Source: Lachnospiraceae bacterium (GTDB lineage Bacteria > Bacillota > Clostridia > Lachnospirales > Lachnospiraceae). From it: DNA of 64,000 bases. Within the stretch, counting starts at the first letter, position 1. Each line of letters begins with the position of its first letter. Position numbers and translations under genes: made by a program. This document shows positions 51,627 to 62,228 of this stretch, in pieces. The notes below the pieces were generated by a model. It saw only the letters and a program-made list of their open reading frames with translations. It was not told where the DNA came from and did not search any database. The stretch lies in NCBI GenBank assembly GCA_011959805.1, contig BLMC01000002.1:1-64000 (forward strand), written 5' to 3'.

Positions 51627-54600
51627 TTATTCTCTCTTTTGTCGTCTCTTTCTAACAAAAATAATTCCTGCTGTTATCAGTATTGCCGCCAGCATAGCAG
51701 CACTGACACCATACAGCACATGATTCTCATTCTGATAGGTTGGAACAATAATACCTTCTATATGTTGTGATGAAACAGTTTCCGTAGTTTCATTATGCTC
51801 TGCAGTTTTTTCAATTATTTTATTCTTTGTATTTTTTGATTTTTTTAGAGTGATGTCTTCCATTACTTCCTTTTGTGAAGATATCAGTACACTAGAAAAC
51901 TTAAGGATTTGCTCATTCTTTGCTCTGTCCTTAGCTATTATGAAAATGTCCCTTGTTGTATCTTTTTCTTGCAAAAGAAAGGGAATGACTCCCTCCTTTT
52001 CTTGTAGTTCATTCGCTGACATATCTAATATTGTTTCCCCATTATCCATAATTTGCAGGTTTGTAAGATACATATTATCTTTTACATCTATTGTAATCTT
52101 TCTCTCTCGCTCTTTATAGGTCCTATCTGATTCTATACCATCGACCACAATACTTGGCGCTATTGTGTCCAAAGCAAACGTTATTTCTTTCCCTTTCATA
52201 CGATTATCCGATGTATTTCTCGCCTTATCGATGGAATAAAATTCTACAGAATAAACACCATCCGACTCAAAATTATTCGGCTTTATTTTGTAAGTATACG
52301 ATTTCCAATCTACATCAGTGCCCTCTTTGGTAACTATATAATCCTTTTCACGGATTAGTGTACGGGTCTGTCCTTCTCTACTAACTGTAACTTCCCCATA
52401 TTCCAGAGCATCAATATTAACTTCTGTAATTGTGATTATAGGTGCTTTTGCGGTATAATAATTCTCAATTAATTGTTGTGTATCTTCACTGATTTTATAA
52501 GTTGACCCAAATCGATTGACAGAAAAATTTATCTCTTCCTCACTCTTATTTCCCGCCAAATCTATCGCCTTCACGCTTAATGTATAAAAATCGTCCATCT
52601 CCTTTATGTATGTAAAATCAGGATAACTAAGCTGTATTCCATTTGTAATCACACTTTTTTGTGCCCCGGAAATTTGCTCCTTATGATTTGTTCCTGTGAG
52701 TGTCACTATTGTTTCATCTTCATCCAGATAAGAATCTGTATATTTCACAATAGGTATTACAGATTTATTATTTGCAGAATTTGCACACACCCCTTCAATA
52801 ATAATTTGAGGCGCTGTTTTATCAATAACAAAAATCGGACTTACATAGTCTTTAGCGGTATTGCCTGCTAAATCACTGCAAACAATACGAAATCCATAGA
52901 TTCCTTCTTGGGTAAAACGAATTGTAGCAATCCGTTTTTCGCCCTCTGTCTTCCATCGGCTTATGACAGGAAGCTTGTCTACTTCTAAAGTATTTTGTTC
53001 TTCGATTACAACAAGTTTTTCTGAAAAAGCTTGTTCTGTTATAGTGATTGTCGCTGTCCTTGAGGTATTATAATAATTACTATTTTTAGCATTGTTCTGG
53101 TCAAACGTAACTGTAATTTTTGGCTCTATCGTATCAATCACAAAATTACCGCCATCTACTTTATTTGATGGATTACCTGCCTTATCCTTACAAGAAAATT
53201 GAACATGATATTCCCCATCTTTTTCAAAAAAAATCTCACAAATATAATCTGTCTCAATTTGTCTCCACTTGCTCATTTTAGGACGAATATTCCCTGCACC
53301 AAAGTCAAAATTTATCTCGCAATTCTCATCAAAGTTGGCATCTGTCACAATCACTTTCGCTGTCCGAAAAGCATAGTAACGCTTATCACCTTTTAATGTA
53401 TCTTTATTATATTCAATCCTTACGGATGGAGCTGTACTGTCAATAATAAAAAGTTTTTCACAATCTAACGCTATCTTTCCCTCATTTCCTGCTTTATCTT
53501 TACATTTTATGCGCAATCCGTAAATACCATCTTCTGCAAAGCTTAATGTTGCACTATGTACAATTCCATCTGATGACCATTCCCCTATTGTAGGCAACAC
53601 ATTGGTTATTGTTAGACCAATTGGCTCAATCAAAACATTTTCCTTAATAAAATTTTGCTCGGCTATTTTAATCATTGCCGTTTTTGTACTGTGATAATTT
53701 TTTTGCTCTATTATATTTGTATGTTCAAACTCCACTTGTATATTAGGCATTGTATTGTCAATGATAAAACTGCCACCATCAATAGTCCCCGATAAATTTC
53801 CGGCCTGATCCATGCAGGAAAACTGAAAAGTATACGCTCCGTCTTGTTCAAATGTCACTGTACATGTATACTCTGTCACATTTATAAATTCGATATCCCT
53901 TTTTGTCCATTTACTAATTGATACAGGTATATTTTGAGGAGAGATATTAAAATTTGCAGTACAATTTTCATTAAAAGAAATATCTCTTACGGTAATTTTT
54001 GCTATCCTCGACCCTTTATAATAATTGTCTGTTTGTTTTACACCCTCATAGCTAATATTGACAACTGGTTTATTTTTGTCAACAAGAAAAATTTCACTCT
54101 GATAGACTTCTGATTCGTTGCCTGCCTGGTCTTTACATAACACTGTAACACTATAGATACCATCTTCCTGTATTTGATAAACCGTTTTGTTTGTCTGCTC
54201 ATCTATTTCTTTCCAAGAAACTTTTAATTTTGTTTTCTTTGCATCCTTTTGGTTGTACAAGATTACTGTAACATTTTCCTTAGAAAAATTTTCTTCAATT
54301 ATTTGTATTATTAATTCTCCAGAAATATTTAAGTTCATTCCTGTTTTACTTTTTTTATCCATATAAGAAGTATGAATCAAGGGAGGCGTATGGTCGGTCA
54401 CTAAATAATCACTTATTACAGTGTTCGATTTATTGCCTGCTTTATCCTTGTATTCACACTGAAAACGATATGCACCATCTTCTTCAAAATGAACTGTACA
54501 AGTATATTCATCCGTATTTTCTGCTTTTTTCCACTTGCTGATAATGGGACTTTTTCCTTCTGGTATTACAGTCAAATTATGATTTTGTGTAGTATCAAAG

Positions 54601-57017
54601 TTTTTGTCTATCACTGTAATGGTAGCTGTTTGATTGTAATAAATCTCTTGGTCTTGATTATAATTTCCATATGTAATTTTGACCTTTGGTGCAACAGTAT
54701 CAATCACTAATTGATTTACTTTATATATCGATTGGTTACCCGCTTTATCGGTGCAGATAATTTCAAAACAATACACTCCATCTTCCGTGAAGGTAAGTGT
54801 TGTACTGTGTCCTATTTCTTCTGTCTTCCAACTATTAATCTTAAAATTTATCTTTTTCTCTGAGGAATCGGCACACAAAATATCGATTTTATTTTCATCA
54901 AAATTTGATTCTTTTATCAACAGATTTAACTGATGCTTATTTTGATATATTTTATTCTGTTTTTCTTCCAATTCTACTATTGTTATTATTGGCTTAACAG
55001 AATCATATATCAATTCAAATGTATATTCTTGGCTGTTTCCAACTTTATCACAAGCTAATAATGTGTATACTTTGCTGTTATATTGCTTTTGTGTAAATTC
55101 TGCTGTAATTTCACAAACACCATTTTCGAGTTTTATTCTCTTCTCGCAACTCTTTCCATCATTCTCCTTTGTCAATGCTGACAATACAATCTCTCCCGAC
55201 GAGTATCCACCATTTGTTTTATCTGTAATAGTAATCCTCATCTTGCAATCTGTATTGGTATAATATCGCTCTATTGTTCCTGACATTTCATATGAAATTG
55301 GAATTTCGCATTCTTTGTGATTTGGATACACGAAAAGGCTTATTTGCGGTGCAGTAAAGTCAAACAGAACACTTACCTCATCAGAATATATGTTTCCTGC
55401 TTTGTCTATTAAATATAGTGTATAATCAATTCTTTCCGTACTCTTGTCAATTTCTTCCTCCAAGAATGTATATTCATAACCTGTATTATTTGCTATTAAC
55501 GGATATTGTTTTCCATTTCTCTCAATAAATGCTTTCCATATTCCAGATATATCCTGACAAACTGGGATTTGAAATGTTCTGTTTCGTTCTGCCACAATCT
55601 CTTTATTTTCAATCTCGCATTTGGGCGCTGTTTGATCTAAAAATACTTCATATGTTATCTCAATACAATTTCCTGCATGGTCTGTTGCAATATATGTTAT
55701 CAATTCCTTGAGTTGTCTAATCTCAAAATCAAATTGGTATAATATTACTTTTCCTTCTTCTTTCATTATTTTTGATGGTTTTATTTTTATTCCAGCAAAT
55801 TCTGCTTCTACTGATGCAATCCCAGAAATATAATCCTGTACTTTAATTTCTCCAAAAAATTGTTCTTTGTTTGTGTAAATCCTCCAAATATTATTTTCAA
55901 TCTTCTCCTTATAAAGATTGCGTCTTTGTGTCTGCTCTTGAACAAAATGTGTTATTTGACTCTCAGGCAATTCTGTATCGAGAAAAATTGTCAACATAGC
56001 ACTTTTATTCCCAGCATAGTCCTGCATAAATACTTCAAGAATTGTATTTGTAAATGATTTTGTGAAAGTACATGTTACTATATTTGCACTTATATTTGTA
56101 TAACAATCAATTTCTTTCTTATCTGTGTCGAATATATGAACTTCTTTCACTCCAGATGTACTGTTTTCTATCTCGTCAACTTCAAATACAAGCGCTTGCC
56201 CTACATTAATTATTTTCTTTTGATATACTTTATTGTCGACAATTTCTTTTCCATCGACATTTTTAATAATTGGCGGAACATCATCTTGTATTATTGTCAA
56301 TTCCTTTTCATCCTGTTCTATCCCATCTATCAACAATAACACCTTAATTTTATTGCATCCTTCCGATAATAATATCTCTTTTGTATAGATATCATGCTCA
56401 TCATTAATAATACACAAAACAGTATCATTAATTTGCAAAACAATCTCTTTTGTAATATTGAATTCTCCTGCTATGCAAATTTCGATTTCTAAGCAATTTT
56501 GTTGTGTATAGTAACACATTCTGTTTTCATCCCAAATATAATCTCCTACAAACCCTATTTTCTTAATATATACATACTCTTCTTCCTCAATTTGAGTTGT
56601 ACTTTCTTCTTCAATCTCAGTTGCACTCTCTTCTTCAGTCTCAATTTCACTCTCTTTTTCAGTCTCAATTTCACTCTCTTTTTCAGTCTCAACTTCACTC
56701 TCTTTTTCAGTTGTACTTTCTTCTTCAGTCTCAGTTGTATTTTCTTCTTTCTCGGTCTCCATTTGTTCCTGACTTATCTCTGACTCTGAAATGCCTTCTT
56801 CGCCATCTTCTGTCACAATTAAATTCCCTTTATTTTCTGAATCACTCTTTATTTCCTCACTCTGCATTATTTCTTGATTCAACTTTGTTTCCATGTTTTG
56901 TACATCTTGTTGATTGTCAATCATATCAGCTCCCCTTACCAAATCTACTGGAGCAATATAATAAAACGTTAGCATCAATAATATGATAAAAGCAATAATT
57001 GGGGTAATTTTCTTCAT
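51627..57017 (-). CDS. 1796-aa membrane-anchored protein with about 14 Ig-like modules
   Basis: Signal-like N-terminus, Glu/Thr/Ser repeat region, recurring D-x-A-G-N motifs (DKAGN/DQAGN/DLAGN) with F-x-x-D-G-x-Y patterns, C-terminal TM plus RKRRQKRE. Confidence 0.88.
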   Translation of the reverse strand: MKKITPIIAFIILLMLTFYYIAPVDLVRGADMIDNQQDVQNMETKLNQEIMQSEEIKSDSENKGNLIVTEDGEEGISESEISQEQMETEKEENTTETEEESTTEKESEVETEKESEIETEKESEIETEEESATEIEEESTTQIEEEEYVYIKKIGFVGDYIWDENRMCYYTQQNCLEIEICIAGEFNITKEIVLQINDTVLCIINDEHDIYTKEILLSEGCNKIKVLLLIDGIEQDEKELTIIQDDVPPIIKNVDGKEIVDNKVYQKKIINVGQALVFEVDEIENSTSGVKEVHIFDTDKKEIDCYTNISANIVTCTFTKSFTNTILEVFMQDYAGNKSAMLTIFLDTELPESQITHFVQEQTQRRNLYKEKIENNIWRIYTNKEQFFGEIKVQDYISGIASVEAEFAGIKIKPSKIMKEEGKVILYQFDFEIRQLKELITYIATDHAGNCIEITYEVFLDQTAPKCEIENKEIVAERNRTFQIPVCQDISGIWKAFIERNGKQYPLIANNTGYEYTFLEEEIDKSTERIDYTLYLIDKAGNIYSDEVSVLFDFTAPQISLFVYPNHKECEIPISYEMSGTIERYYTNTDCKMRITITDKTNGGYSSGEIVLSALTKENDGKSCEKRIKLENGVCEITAEFTQKQYNSKVYTLLACDKVGNSQEYTFELIYDSVKPIITIVELEEKQNKIYQNKHQLNLLIKESNFDENKIDILCADSSEKKINFKINSWKTEEIGHSTTLTFTEDGVYCFEIICTDKAGNQSIYKVNQLVIDTVAPKVKITYGNYNQDQEIYYNQTATITVIDKNFDTTQNHNLTVIPEGKSPIISKWKKAENTDEYTCTVHFEEDGAYRFQCEYKDKAGNKSNTVISDYLVTDHTPPLIHTSYMDKKSKTGMNLNISGELIIQIIEENFSKENVTVILYNQKDAKKTKLKVSWKEIDEQTNKTVYQIQEDGIYSVTVLCKDQAGNESEVYQSEIFLVDKNKPVVNISYEGVKQTDNYYKGSRIAKITVRDISFNENCTANFNISPQNIPVSISKWTKRDIEFINVTEYTCTVTFEQDGAYTFQFSCMDQAGNLSGTIDGGSFIIDNTMPNIQVEFEHTNIIEQKNYHSTKTAMIKIAEQNFIKENVLIEPIGLTITNVLPTIGEWSSDGIVHSATLSFAEDGIYGLRIKCKDKAGNEGKIALDCEKLFIIDSTAPSVRIEYNKDTLKGDKRYYAFRTAKVIVTDANFDENCEINFDFGAGNIRPKMSKWRQIETDYICEIFFEKDGEYHVQFSCKDKAGNPSNKVDGGNFVIDTIEPKITVTFDQNNAKNSNYYNTSRTATITITEQAFSEKLVVIEEQNTLEVDKLPVISRWKTEGEKRIATIRFTQEGIYGFRIVCSDLAGNTAKDYVSPIFVIDKTAPQIIIEGVCANSANNKSVIPIVKYTDSYLDEDETIVTLTGTNHKEQISGAQKSVITNGIQLSYPDFTYIKEMDDFYTLSVKAIDLAGNKSEEEINFSVNRFGSTYKISEDTQQLIENYYTAKAPIITITEVNIDALEYGEVTVSREGQTRTLIREKDYIVTKEGTDVDWKSYTYKIKPNNFESDGVYSVEFYSIDKARNTSDNRMKGKEITFALDTIAPSIVVDGIESDRTYKERERKITIDVKDNMYLTNLQIMDNGETILDMSANELQEKEGVIPFLLQEKDTTRDIFIIAKDRAKNEQILKFSSVLISSQKEVMEDITLKKSKNTKNKIIEKTAEHNETTETVSSQHIEGIIVPTYQNENHVLYGVSAAMLAAILITAGIIFVRKRRQKRE
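56590..56760 (-). repeat. In-frame tandem repeats coding E/S/T-rich linker
   Basis: Repeated cactctctttttcagtctcaattt units encoding ETEKESEIETEKESE. Confidence 0.85.
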
Positions 57018-57239
57018 TGCAAACCTCCTGTAATTTACCTATTTGAAAATTTTCTGTCATATTGCTTTATCATACTTTTTCATAATCCTGTTATATATAG
57101 AACTTTAGTACCATTTTATCTATATATTTATTTACATACTTTCTTTGTTTTGCATGTGCAATTAGCTTGACACTGCGCACTTATTACTTCATGCGACAGC
57201 CCCAACGCGGGCAGCTTTCGCTGCATATTACCTTTTTGT

Positions 57240-57345
57240 ATTCGTGTGCAATCAATTAGGGAAGATTTATCTTCCCCTACTCCTGCATCGGGCACCCGTC
57301 AGCTTCTGCTGACAAATTTCACTTGAACGCCTATATGCATAAAAA
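57240..57345. repeat. Hairpin-rich intergenic repeat related to 19150-19285
   Basis: GGAAGATTTATCTTCC, GGGCACCCGTCAGC...GCTGAC, ending in TATGCATAAAAAA, same block order as 19150-19285. Confidence 0.65.
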
Positions 57346-57351
57346 ATCACC

Positions 57352-57374
57352 GGAAAATCCGGTGATTTTTAATA
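57352..57374. terminator. Terminator hairpin downstream of rqcH
   Basis: AAATCACCGGAAAATCCGGTGATTTTT. Confidence 0.75.
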
Positions 57375-57403
57375 GAAAGTACACAATTAATCCCTTTCCA
57401 AAA

Positions 57404-59155
57404 TTATTTTATTTTCTCTTCTTCCACCTGCTGTATGCCAGTAATATCTGAGTCAATCACAAGAGAATAATTAGTATAGTACACCACAAATCCAGGTTTT
57501 GAACCATTGGGTTTCTTGACATTTTTCTTTTGCGTATAATCAATCTCAACCTTTTCCTGACCTCTAGCCTGCGAATAATGCGCCGCAAGCCTTCCAGCTT
57601 CCTCAAATACTCTGTCTGGAAGCTCCTCCCCATTCGCTTTTACTACCACATGGGAACCGGGAATTCCTTTTGTGTGAAACCACCAATCATTCCCAGTTGC
57701 AAGTTTAAAGGTAAGCTCCTCATTCTGATAATTATTTTTGCCGACATAGATATGATATCCATCACTGCTAATATAGTGAAACGGCTTGCTTGTCACTTTT
57801 TCTCGTTTTGCATTGCCCTTTCTTCTAATATAGCCACTCTCGATTAATTCCTCCTTAATCTGAACCAAATCTTCTTCTCGCAGTGCAATATCAAGTGCCG
57901 TACTAATAGATGAGAGATGTTCAATTTCCTCTTTTGTCTCTTTTGTCAGTGTTGTCAATGCTTCACAGGTACGCTTTAACTTTTGATATTTGTCAAAATA
58001 CCTTTTGGCATTCTCTCCTGCGGAGAGTGTTGGATCAAGTGGTATTGTTATTGTTTGACCATCATAGTAATTTAAAGCTTCCATCGACTTTGCGCCAGTT
58101 TGCACCTCATAACCATAAGTGTTCAAAAGTTCACCGTACACTTTGTACTTCTCTCGTTTTTCTGTATCTTGAAGCTGTTTCACCTGCAAGTCATATTTCT
58201 TGACATTTCGCTCAAGCGCAGTCTGAACAATTCTGCGCAGATCTACAGAGCGTTGCCGAATACGTGTAATTGTATTTTTCTCGGCATAATAATATTCCAA
58301 AAGTCCAGAGATTTGCGAAAACTCTCTACTCTGTTCCTGTGGATAAGAACTTAGCCTTATGGCTGCGTACTCAACCGGCTGACGATTCTCATACACAACA
58401 TTGTAATAGAATTTTTCTTCTCGCACATCATCTGCCAATCTGCCTAGCACAGCAATCAACTGTGCAAATGCATCTTCTTCTAGTTCAGAGGAAGGCCAAT
58501 CCGCATCAATTCCTGCCCTGACACACAGTTCATGAGCAACACAAGGCGATATTCCTGTAAAACCTGTGTAGATTGCTTTGAATATTGGCATATTCCGCGC
58601 CCTTAACACTGCTGCAATCTCCTCTGCTGTACAGTTTAACAACTCTGCTTTTTCCTGTGTCTTTGGAATAAAATATGTGCGCCCTGGCAAAACCTCTCTG
58701 ACTGAACTTACCATTCCAGAGATATGCTTAATGCTGTCGATAATCATGTCCTTATCATCACAGAATATAATATTACTGTGTTTTCCCATCAGTTCTATAA
58801 TAAGATATTTCTTACACAAATCACCCAATTCATTTAAGTGTTCCAACTCAAATCGCACAATGCGCTCTAAGCCTGGTTGTGTCACAGATACAATCCTTGC
58901 ATTTTGCAAATGTTTTCTCAAAAGCATACAAAAATTAGGGGCTGTCATGGGACTTGTTTTGTTCTTTTCTGTTAGGTAAAGCAATGGTAATGATGCGTCT
59001 GCTGACATCAACATCCTAACTTGGCCACAACTTCCCTTCACAGTCAGAAGCAACTCATCTTTTTCAGGTTGGGCAATCTTATATATTCGATTCCCTACCA
59101 ATTTGTCTTTTAGTTCACTGACAATTCCTGCAATTGTCACTCCGTCAAATGCCAT
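57404..59155 (-). CDS. rqcH: RqcH/NFACT (fibronectin-binding-like) family protein
   Basis: MAFDGVTIAGIVSELKDKLVGNRIYKIAQPEKDELLL, NDWWFHTKGIPGSHVVVK, YTQKKNVKKPNGSKPGFVVY. Confidence 0.93.
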   Translation of the reverse strand: MAFDGVTIAGIVSELKDKLVGNRIYKIAQPEKDELLLTVKGSCGQVRMLMSADASLPLLYLTEKNKTSPMTAPNFCMLLRKHLQNARIVSVTQPGLERIVRFELEHLNELGDLCKKYLIIELMGKHSNIIFCDDKDMIIDSIKHISGMVSSVREVLPGRTYFIPKTQEKAELLNCTAEEIAAVLRARNMPIFKAIYTGFTGISPCVAHELCVRAGIDADWPSSELEEDAFAQLIAVLGRLADDVREEKFYYNVVYENRQPVEYAAIRLSSYPQEQSREFSQISGLLEYYYAEKNTITRIRQRSVDLRRIVQTALERNVKKYDLQVKQLQDTEKREKYKVYGELLNTYGYEVQTGAKSMEALNYYDGQTITIPLDPTLSAGENAKRYFDKYQKLKRTCEALTTLTKETKEEIEHLSSISTALDIALREEDLVQIKEELIESGYIRRKGNAKREKVTSKPFHYISSDGYHIYVGKNNYQNEELTFKLATGNDWWFHTKGIPGSHVVVKANGEELPDRVFEEAGRLAAHYSQARGQEKVEIDYTQKKNVKKPNGSKPGFVVYYTNYSLVIDSDITGIQQVEEEKIK

Positions 59156-59159
59156 CGTC

Positions 59160-60608
59160 TTAACCTATCATCCAGTCATACATTTCCTGATATTTCATTG
59201 CGGACATACCCCAAGAATAGTCTACAGCCATCGCTCGATCTACAATCTTATTCCACTCACGTTTTCTGTCATAATATACCTGCTCTGCATAACGAATTGT
59301 ATTGAGCATCTCATGTGCATTATAATTTACAAAGCTAAATCCTGTACCCTTATTTTCATACTCGTTGTATGGCTCCACTGTATCCTTAAGTCCACCTGTC
59401 TCACGCACAATAGGAACCGTTCCATAGCGCAGTGACATTAGCTGGCTAAGTCCGCAAGGCTCAAACAAAGATGGCATAAGAAATGCATCGCAAGCTGCAT
59501 AGATTCTATGGGAAAGCTCCTCCGAATAATAAATATGTGCAGAAACTTTTCCATGATATTTCCAGTCAAAATGGCGGAACATATTTTCATAGCGCTCTTC
59601 TCCCGTACCGAGCACTACCAACTGAATATCATCCTTGCTACAAAGCTCATCCATAATGTATGCGACCAAATCCATACCCTTTTGATCGGTAAGTCTGGAT
59701 ACAATACCAATGAGCATCTTTTTATCATTCTCCTCAAGGCCAATCTGTTTTTGCAAATCCCGCTTATTCTTAGCCTTTTCCTTCCTGAAATTGGAAGCAT
59801 TGTAATGATGTACAATAAACTGATCTGTGTCTGGATTGTATTCATTGTAGTCAATACCATTTACAATCCCTCTCAAATCATGGGTTCTCGCTGTCAAAAG
59901 TCCATTAAGCTTCTCTCCGTAGAAATCCGTTTTAATCTCCTCTGCATAGGTCGCACTTACTGTGGTGATTGCATCTGCATAAGTCAATCCGCCTTTTAAA
60001 AGATTTCCATCCTTAAAGTATCCTAGTTTGTCTGGTGCAAAGTATGAACCATCAAGCCCTGTAATATTCTGGATTGTCTTGATGTCATAAATCCCTTGAA
60101 ACTTAAGATTGTGAATGGTCATAATTGTTTTAATCCCTCTGTAAAATTCACCTTGCGCAAACCGTTCCTTTAAGTATACTGGAATAATCGCAGCCTGCCA
60201 GTCATGGCAATGCACAATTTCAGGCCGGAATCCAACGACCGGCAGAATAGACAATGCTGCCTTTGAGAAAAATACAAATTTTGTAATCTCACTAACATGG
60301 TCATCGCTGTACGGTTTGAATCCACCGAACATCTTTTCATTGTCAATAAAATAATATGTGATACCATCATACTGTGCCTCAAGCACTCCAACATACTCGC
60401 TCTGCCCCATAAAATCCATATAAAAATGTGTTCTATACTGCATTAATGATTTCATGTTGTCTGACATACACATGTATTTTGGCAGTATCACTCTTGAATC
60501 AAAATACCGCTTATCATAATACTTCGGAAGAGAACCTACCACATCTGCAAGTCCTCCTGTCTTAATAAATGGTACACCTTCTGAAGCCACAAATAAAATG
60601 TTTTTCAT
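59160..60608 (-). CDS. glgA: Glycogen synthase
   Basis: KTGGLADVVGSLPK, GIVNGIDYNEYNP, EPCGLSQLMSLRYGTVPIVRETGGLKDTV. Confidence 0.95.
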   Translation of the reverse strand: MKNILFVASEGVPFIKTGGLADVVGSLPKYYDKRYFDSRVILPKYMCMSDNMKSLMQYRTHFYMDFMGQSEYVGVLEAQYDGITYYFIDNEKMFGGFKPYSDDHVSEITKFVFFSKAALSILPVVGFRPEIVHCHDWQAAIIPVYLKERFAQGEFYRGIKTIMTIHNLKFQGIYDIKTIQNITGLDGSYFAPDKLGYFKDGNLLKGGLTYADAITTVSATYAEEIKTDFYGEKLNGLLTARTHDLRGIVNGIDYNEYNPDTDQFIVHHYNASNFRKEKAKNKRDLQKQIGLEENDKKMLIGIVSRLTDQKGMDLVAYIMDELCSKDDIQLVVLGTGEERYENMFRHFDWKYHGKVSAHIYYSEELSHRIYAACDAFLMPSLFEPCGLSQLMSLRYGTVPIVRETGGLKDTVEPYNEYENKGTGFSFVNYNAHEMLNTIRYAEQVYYDRKREWNKIVDRAMAVDYSWGMSAMKYQEMYDWMIG

Positions 60609-60721
60609 ACTATCAAATCCCTTTCTACACGAATCCCAAAGTTCGCGAATTAATTAATATAGTTATTATACACCAACCGCAGCAGGAATGTAAAGGAATT
60701 TGTCCTATTATCGCTCTGTGT

Positions 60722-61327
60722 CTATGCCCTATAATGAAGCCTGATCTTATCTGCAATGAGGGCAATAAACTCCGAGTTCGTCGGCTTGCCCTTACCGATA
60801 TTGATCGTATACCCAAACAGAGAGTCGAGCGTCTCCATTTTTCCTCTGCTCCATGCCACCTCAATCGCGTGCCTTATCGCACGCTCAACACGGCTTGGTG
60901 TTGTCTGATATTTCTTTGCGATCGATGGGTAAAGTATCTTGGTAATAGAGTTCAACATCTCTATATCCTCCACCGACATCATAATCGCCTCACGAAGATA
61001 CTGATACCCTTTAATATGCGCAGGTACACCGATTTCGTGTATCATATCTGTAACGTCTTTCTCAAGATCATGCGCATTTTCTCCCAAGCTTAATTCCGAT
61101 CTGCTGTCTGTTTTCTTTTGCACTAAACTGTTGTCACTGTCTGTAAGCTTTGACCCTGCCGGAACTGTGATCATTATTTGGAATTCCTTGTCTTTCGTTA
61201 ATAAATCACTGAGAATTCTGAATATCTTCTCGTTATCCTGCTGTGTCATTACGTTCAACTGTTCCATTAACTTCTCCTCCATTCCAATCATTTGACTGCC
61301 AACTGCCACCCTAATCATGTCTCCCAA
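60722..61327 (-). CDS. Spo0A C-terminal DNA-binding domain protein without a receiver domain
   Basis: [72 protein letters not shown] matches Spo0A-C; N-terminus lacks the REC acidic pocket and phosphoacceptor pattern. Confidence 0.88.
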   Translation of the reverse strand: MGDMIRVAVGSQMIGMEEKLMEQLNVMTQQDNEKIFRILSDLLTKDKEFQIMITVPAGSKLTDSDNSLVQKKTDSRSELSLGENAHDLEKDVTDMIHEIGVPAHIKGYQYLREAIMMSVEDIEMLNSITKILYPSIAKKYQTTPSRVERAIRHAIEVAWSRGKMETLDSLFGYTINIGKGKPTNSEFIALIADKIRLHYRA

Positions 61328-61576
61328 TCATAATCATGGCTTAAAGAATTTATACACGTCACTTTGAATTTACGTATACTTACAAATTCTAGCAGGATTT
61401 GGCAATGTCCATTATATAAGAATGTCAATTTATCTTGCAACAGTTACTTATCGCACTTTTTGCGCTTAATATACAGCATCCGTCAAAATTCCACATATTC
61501 CGTTAAAATCCCGTAAAAATGGCTGTTCTTTCTTGTTGAAAGAGCTGATATTTTTATGATGATTTCCTCGATTTTT

Positions 61577-62206
61577 TTAATTTTGCGCGATTTTTACGCG
61601 ATTACTTTTTTTAACATGTCGGTTCAATTTTCTAATATATTCTTTTCTTGACACCTCCTTTGGATGAATATACACATCTGTTCCTTGCATCCTCTCTCGG
61701 GCAAACAATGCTTGTTCCTGTAAAACTCCCAACCGAAAATCGATTATCTGTTTTCTTAACCGTCTCCACAAACTATTTTTTACCGAAATAGTTTCCAGCT
61801 TATTGCCACCAATCCCCAAACCTCTACCCCAAGTAATATTCGCGCGAGAACAAAAGTTTTTCAAAATTTCCATTGCAACGCTAGTCTGCTCACCCTCATA
61901 CAATTCTGTGTAGAGAACTGCATAGAATATAGCACCAATACTCTCTCCTCCAATCACCGCCTGCTCAACCTTCTCCAAAAACTTAAGAACCTCAGAGGAT
62001 ACACTGTCCAGATAAACATCTGCTGCCAGCACAATAGCCTGTGCCTCTTCCAGATTTCTACACACTCTATCCCAGTCCATATTCTCTGTGATTTTAGTTG
62101 TGATCAGCTCCTCCTGTTGCAAATATCCACACATACTGTTCATAATAAACTCGTTTTCTATCGCTGATACACATCCGCCATCCAGAAACAGAACCACATT
62201 CCCCAC
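61577..62206 (-). CDS. Flavodoxin/NADPH-FMN-reductase-like protein (putative)
   Basis: Alpha/beta pattern with AQAIVLAADVYLDSVSSEVLKFLEKVE...GAIFYAVLYTELYEGEQTSVAMEIL. Confidence 0.5.
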   Translation of the reverse strand: MGNVVLFLDGGCVSAIENEFIMNSMCGYLQQEELITTKITENMDWDRVCRNLEEAQAIVLAADVYLDSVSSEVLKFLEKVEQAVIGGESIGAIFYAVLYTELYEGEQTSVAMEILKNFCSRANITWGRGLGIGGNKLETISVKNSLWRRLRKQIIDFRLGVLQEQALFARERMQGTDVYIHPKEVSRKEYIRKLNRHVKKSNRVKIAQN

Positions 62207-62228
62207 CTCCTTAAATTAAGCAACTATA

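Noticed and set aside
56499-56986. Phe/Leu/Ser-rich plus-strand ORFs and a possible CRISPR-like tandem array
   Set aside because: Antisense to the E/T/S stalk repeats of the giant Ig-like protein; units are contiguous and in-frame with no spacers, so not CRISPR.
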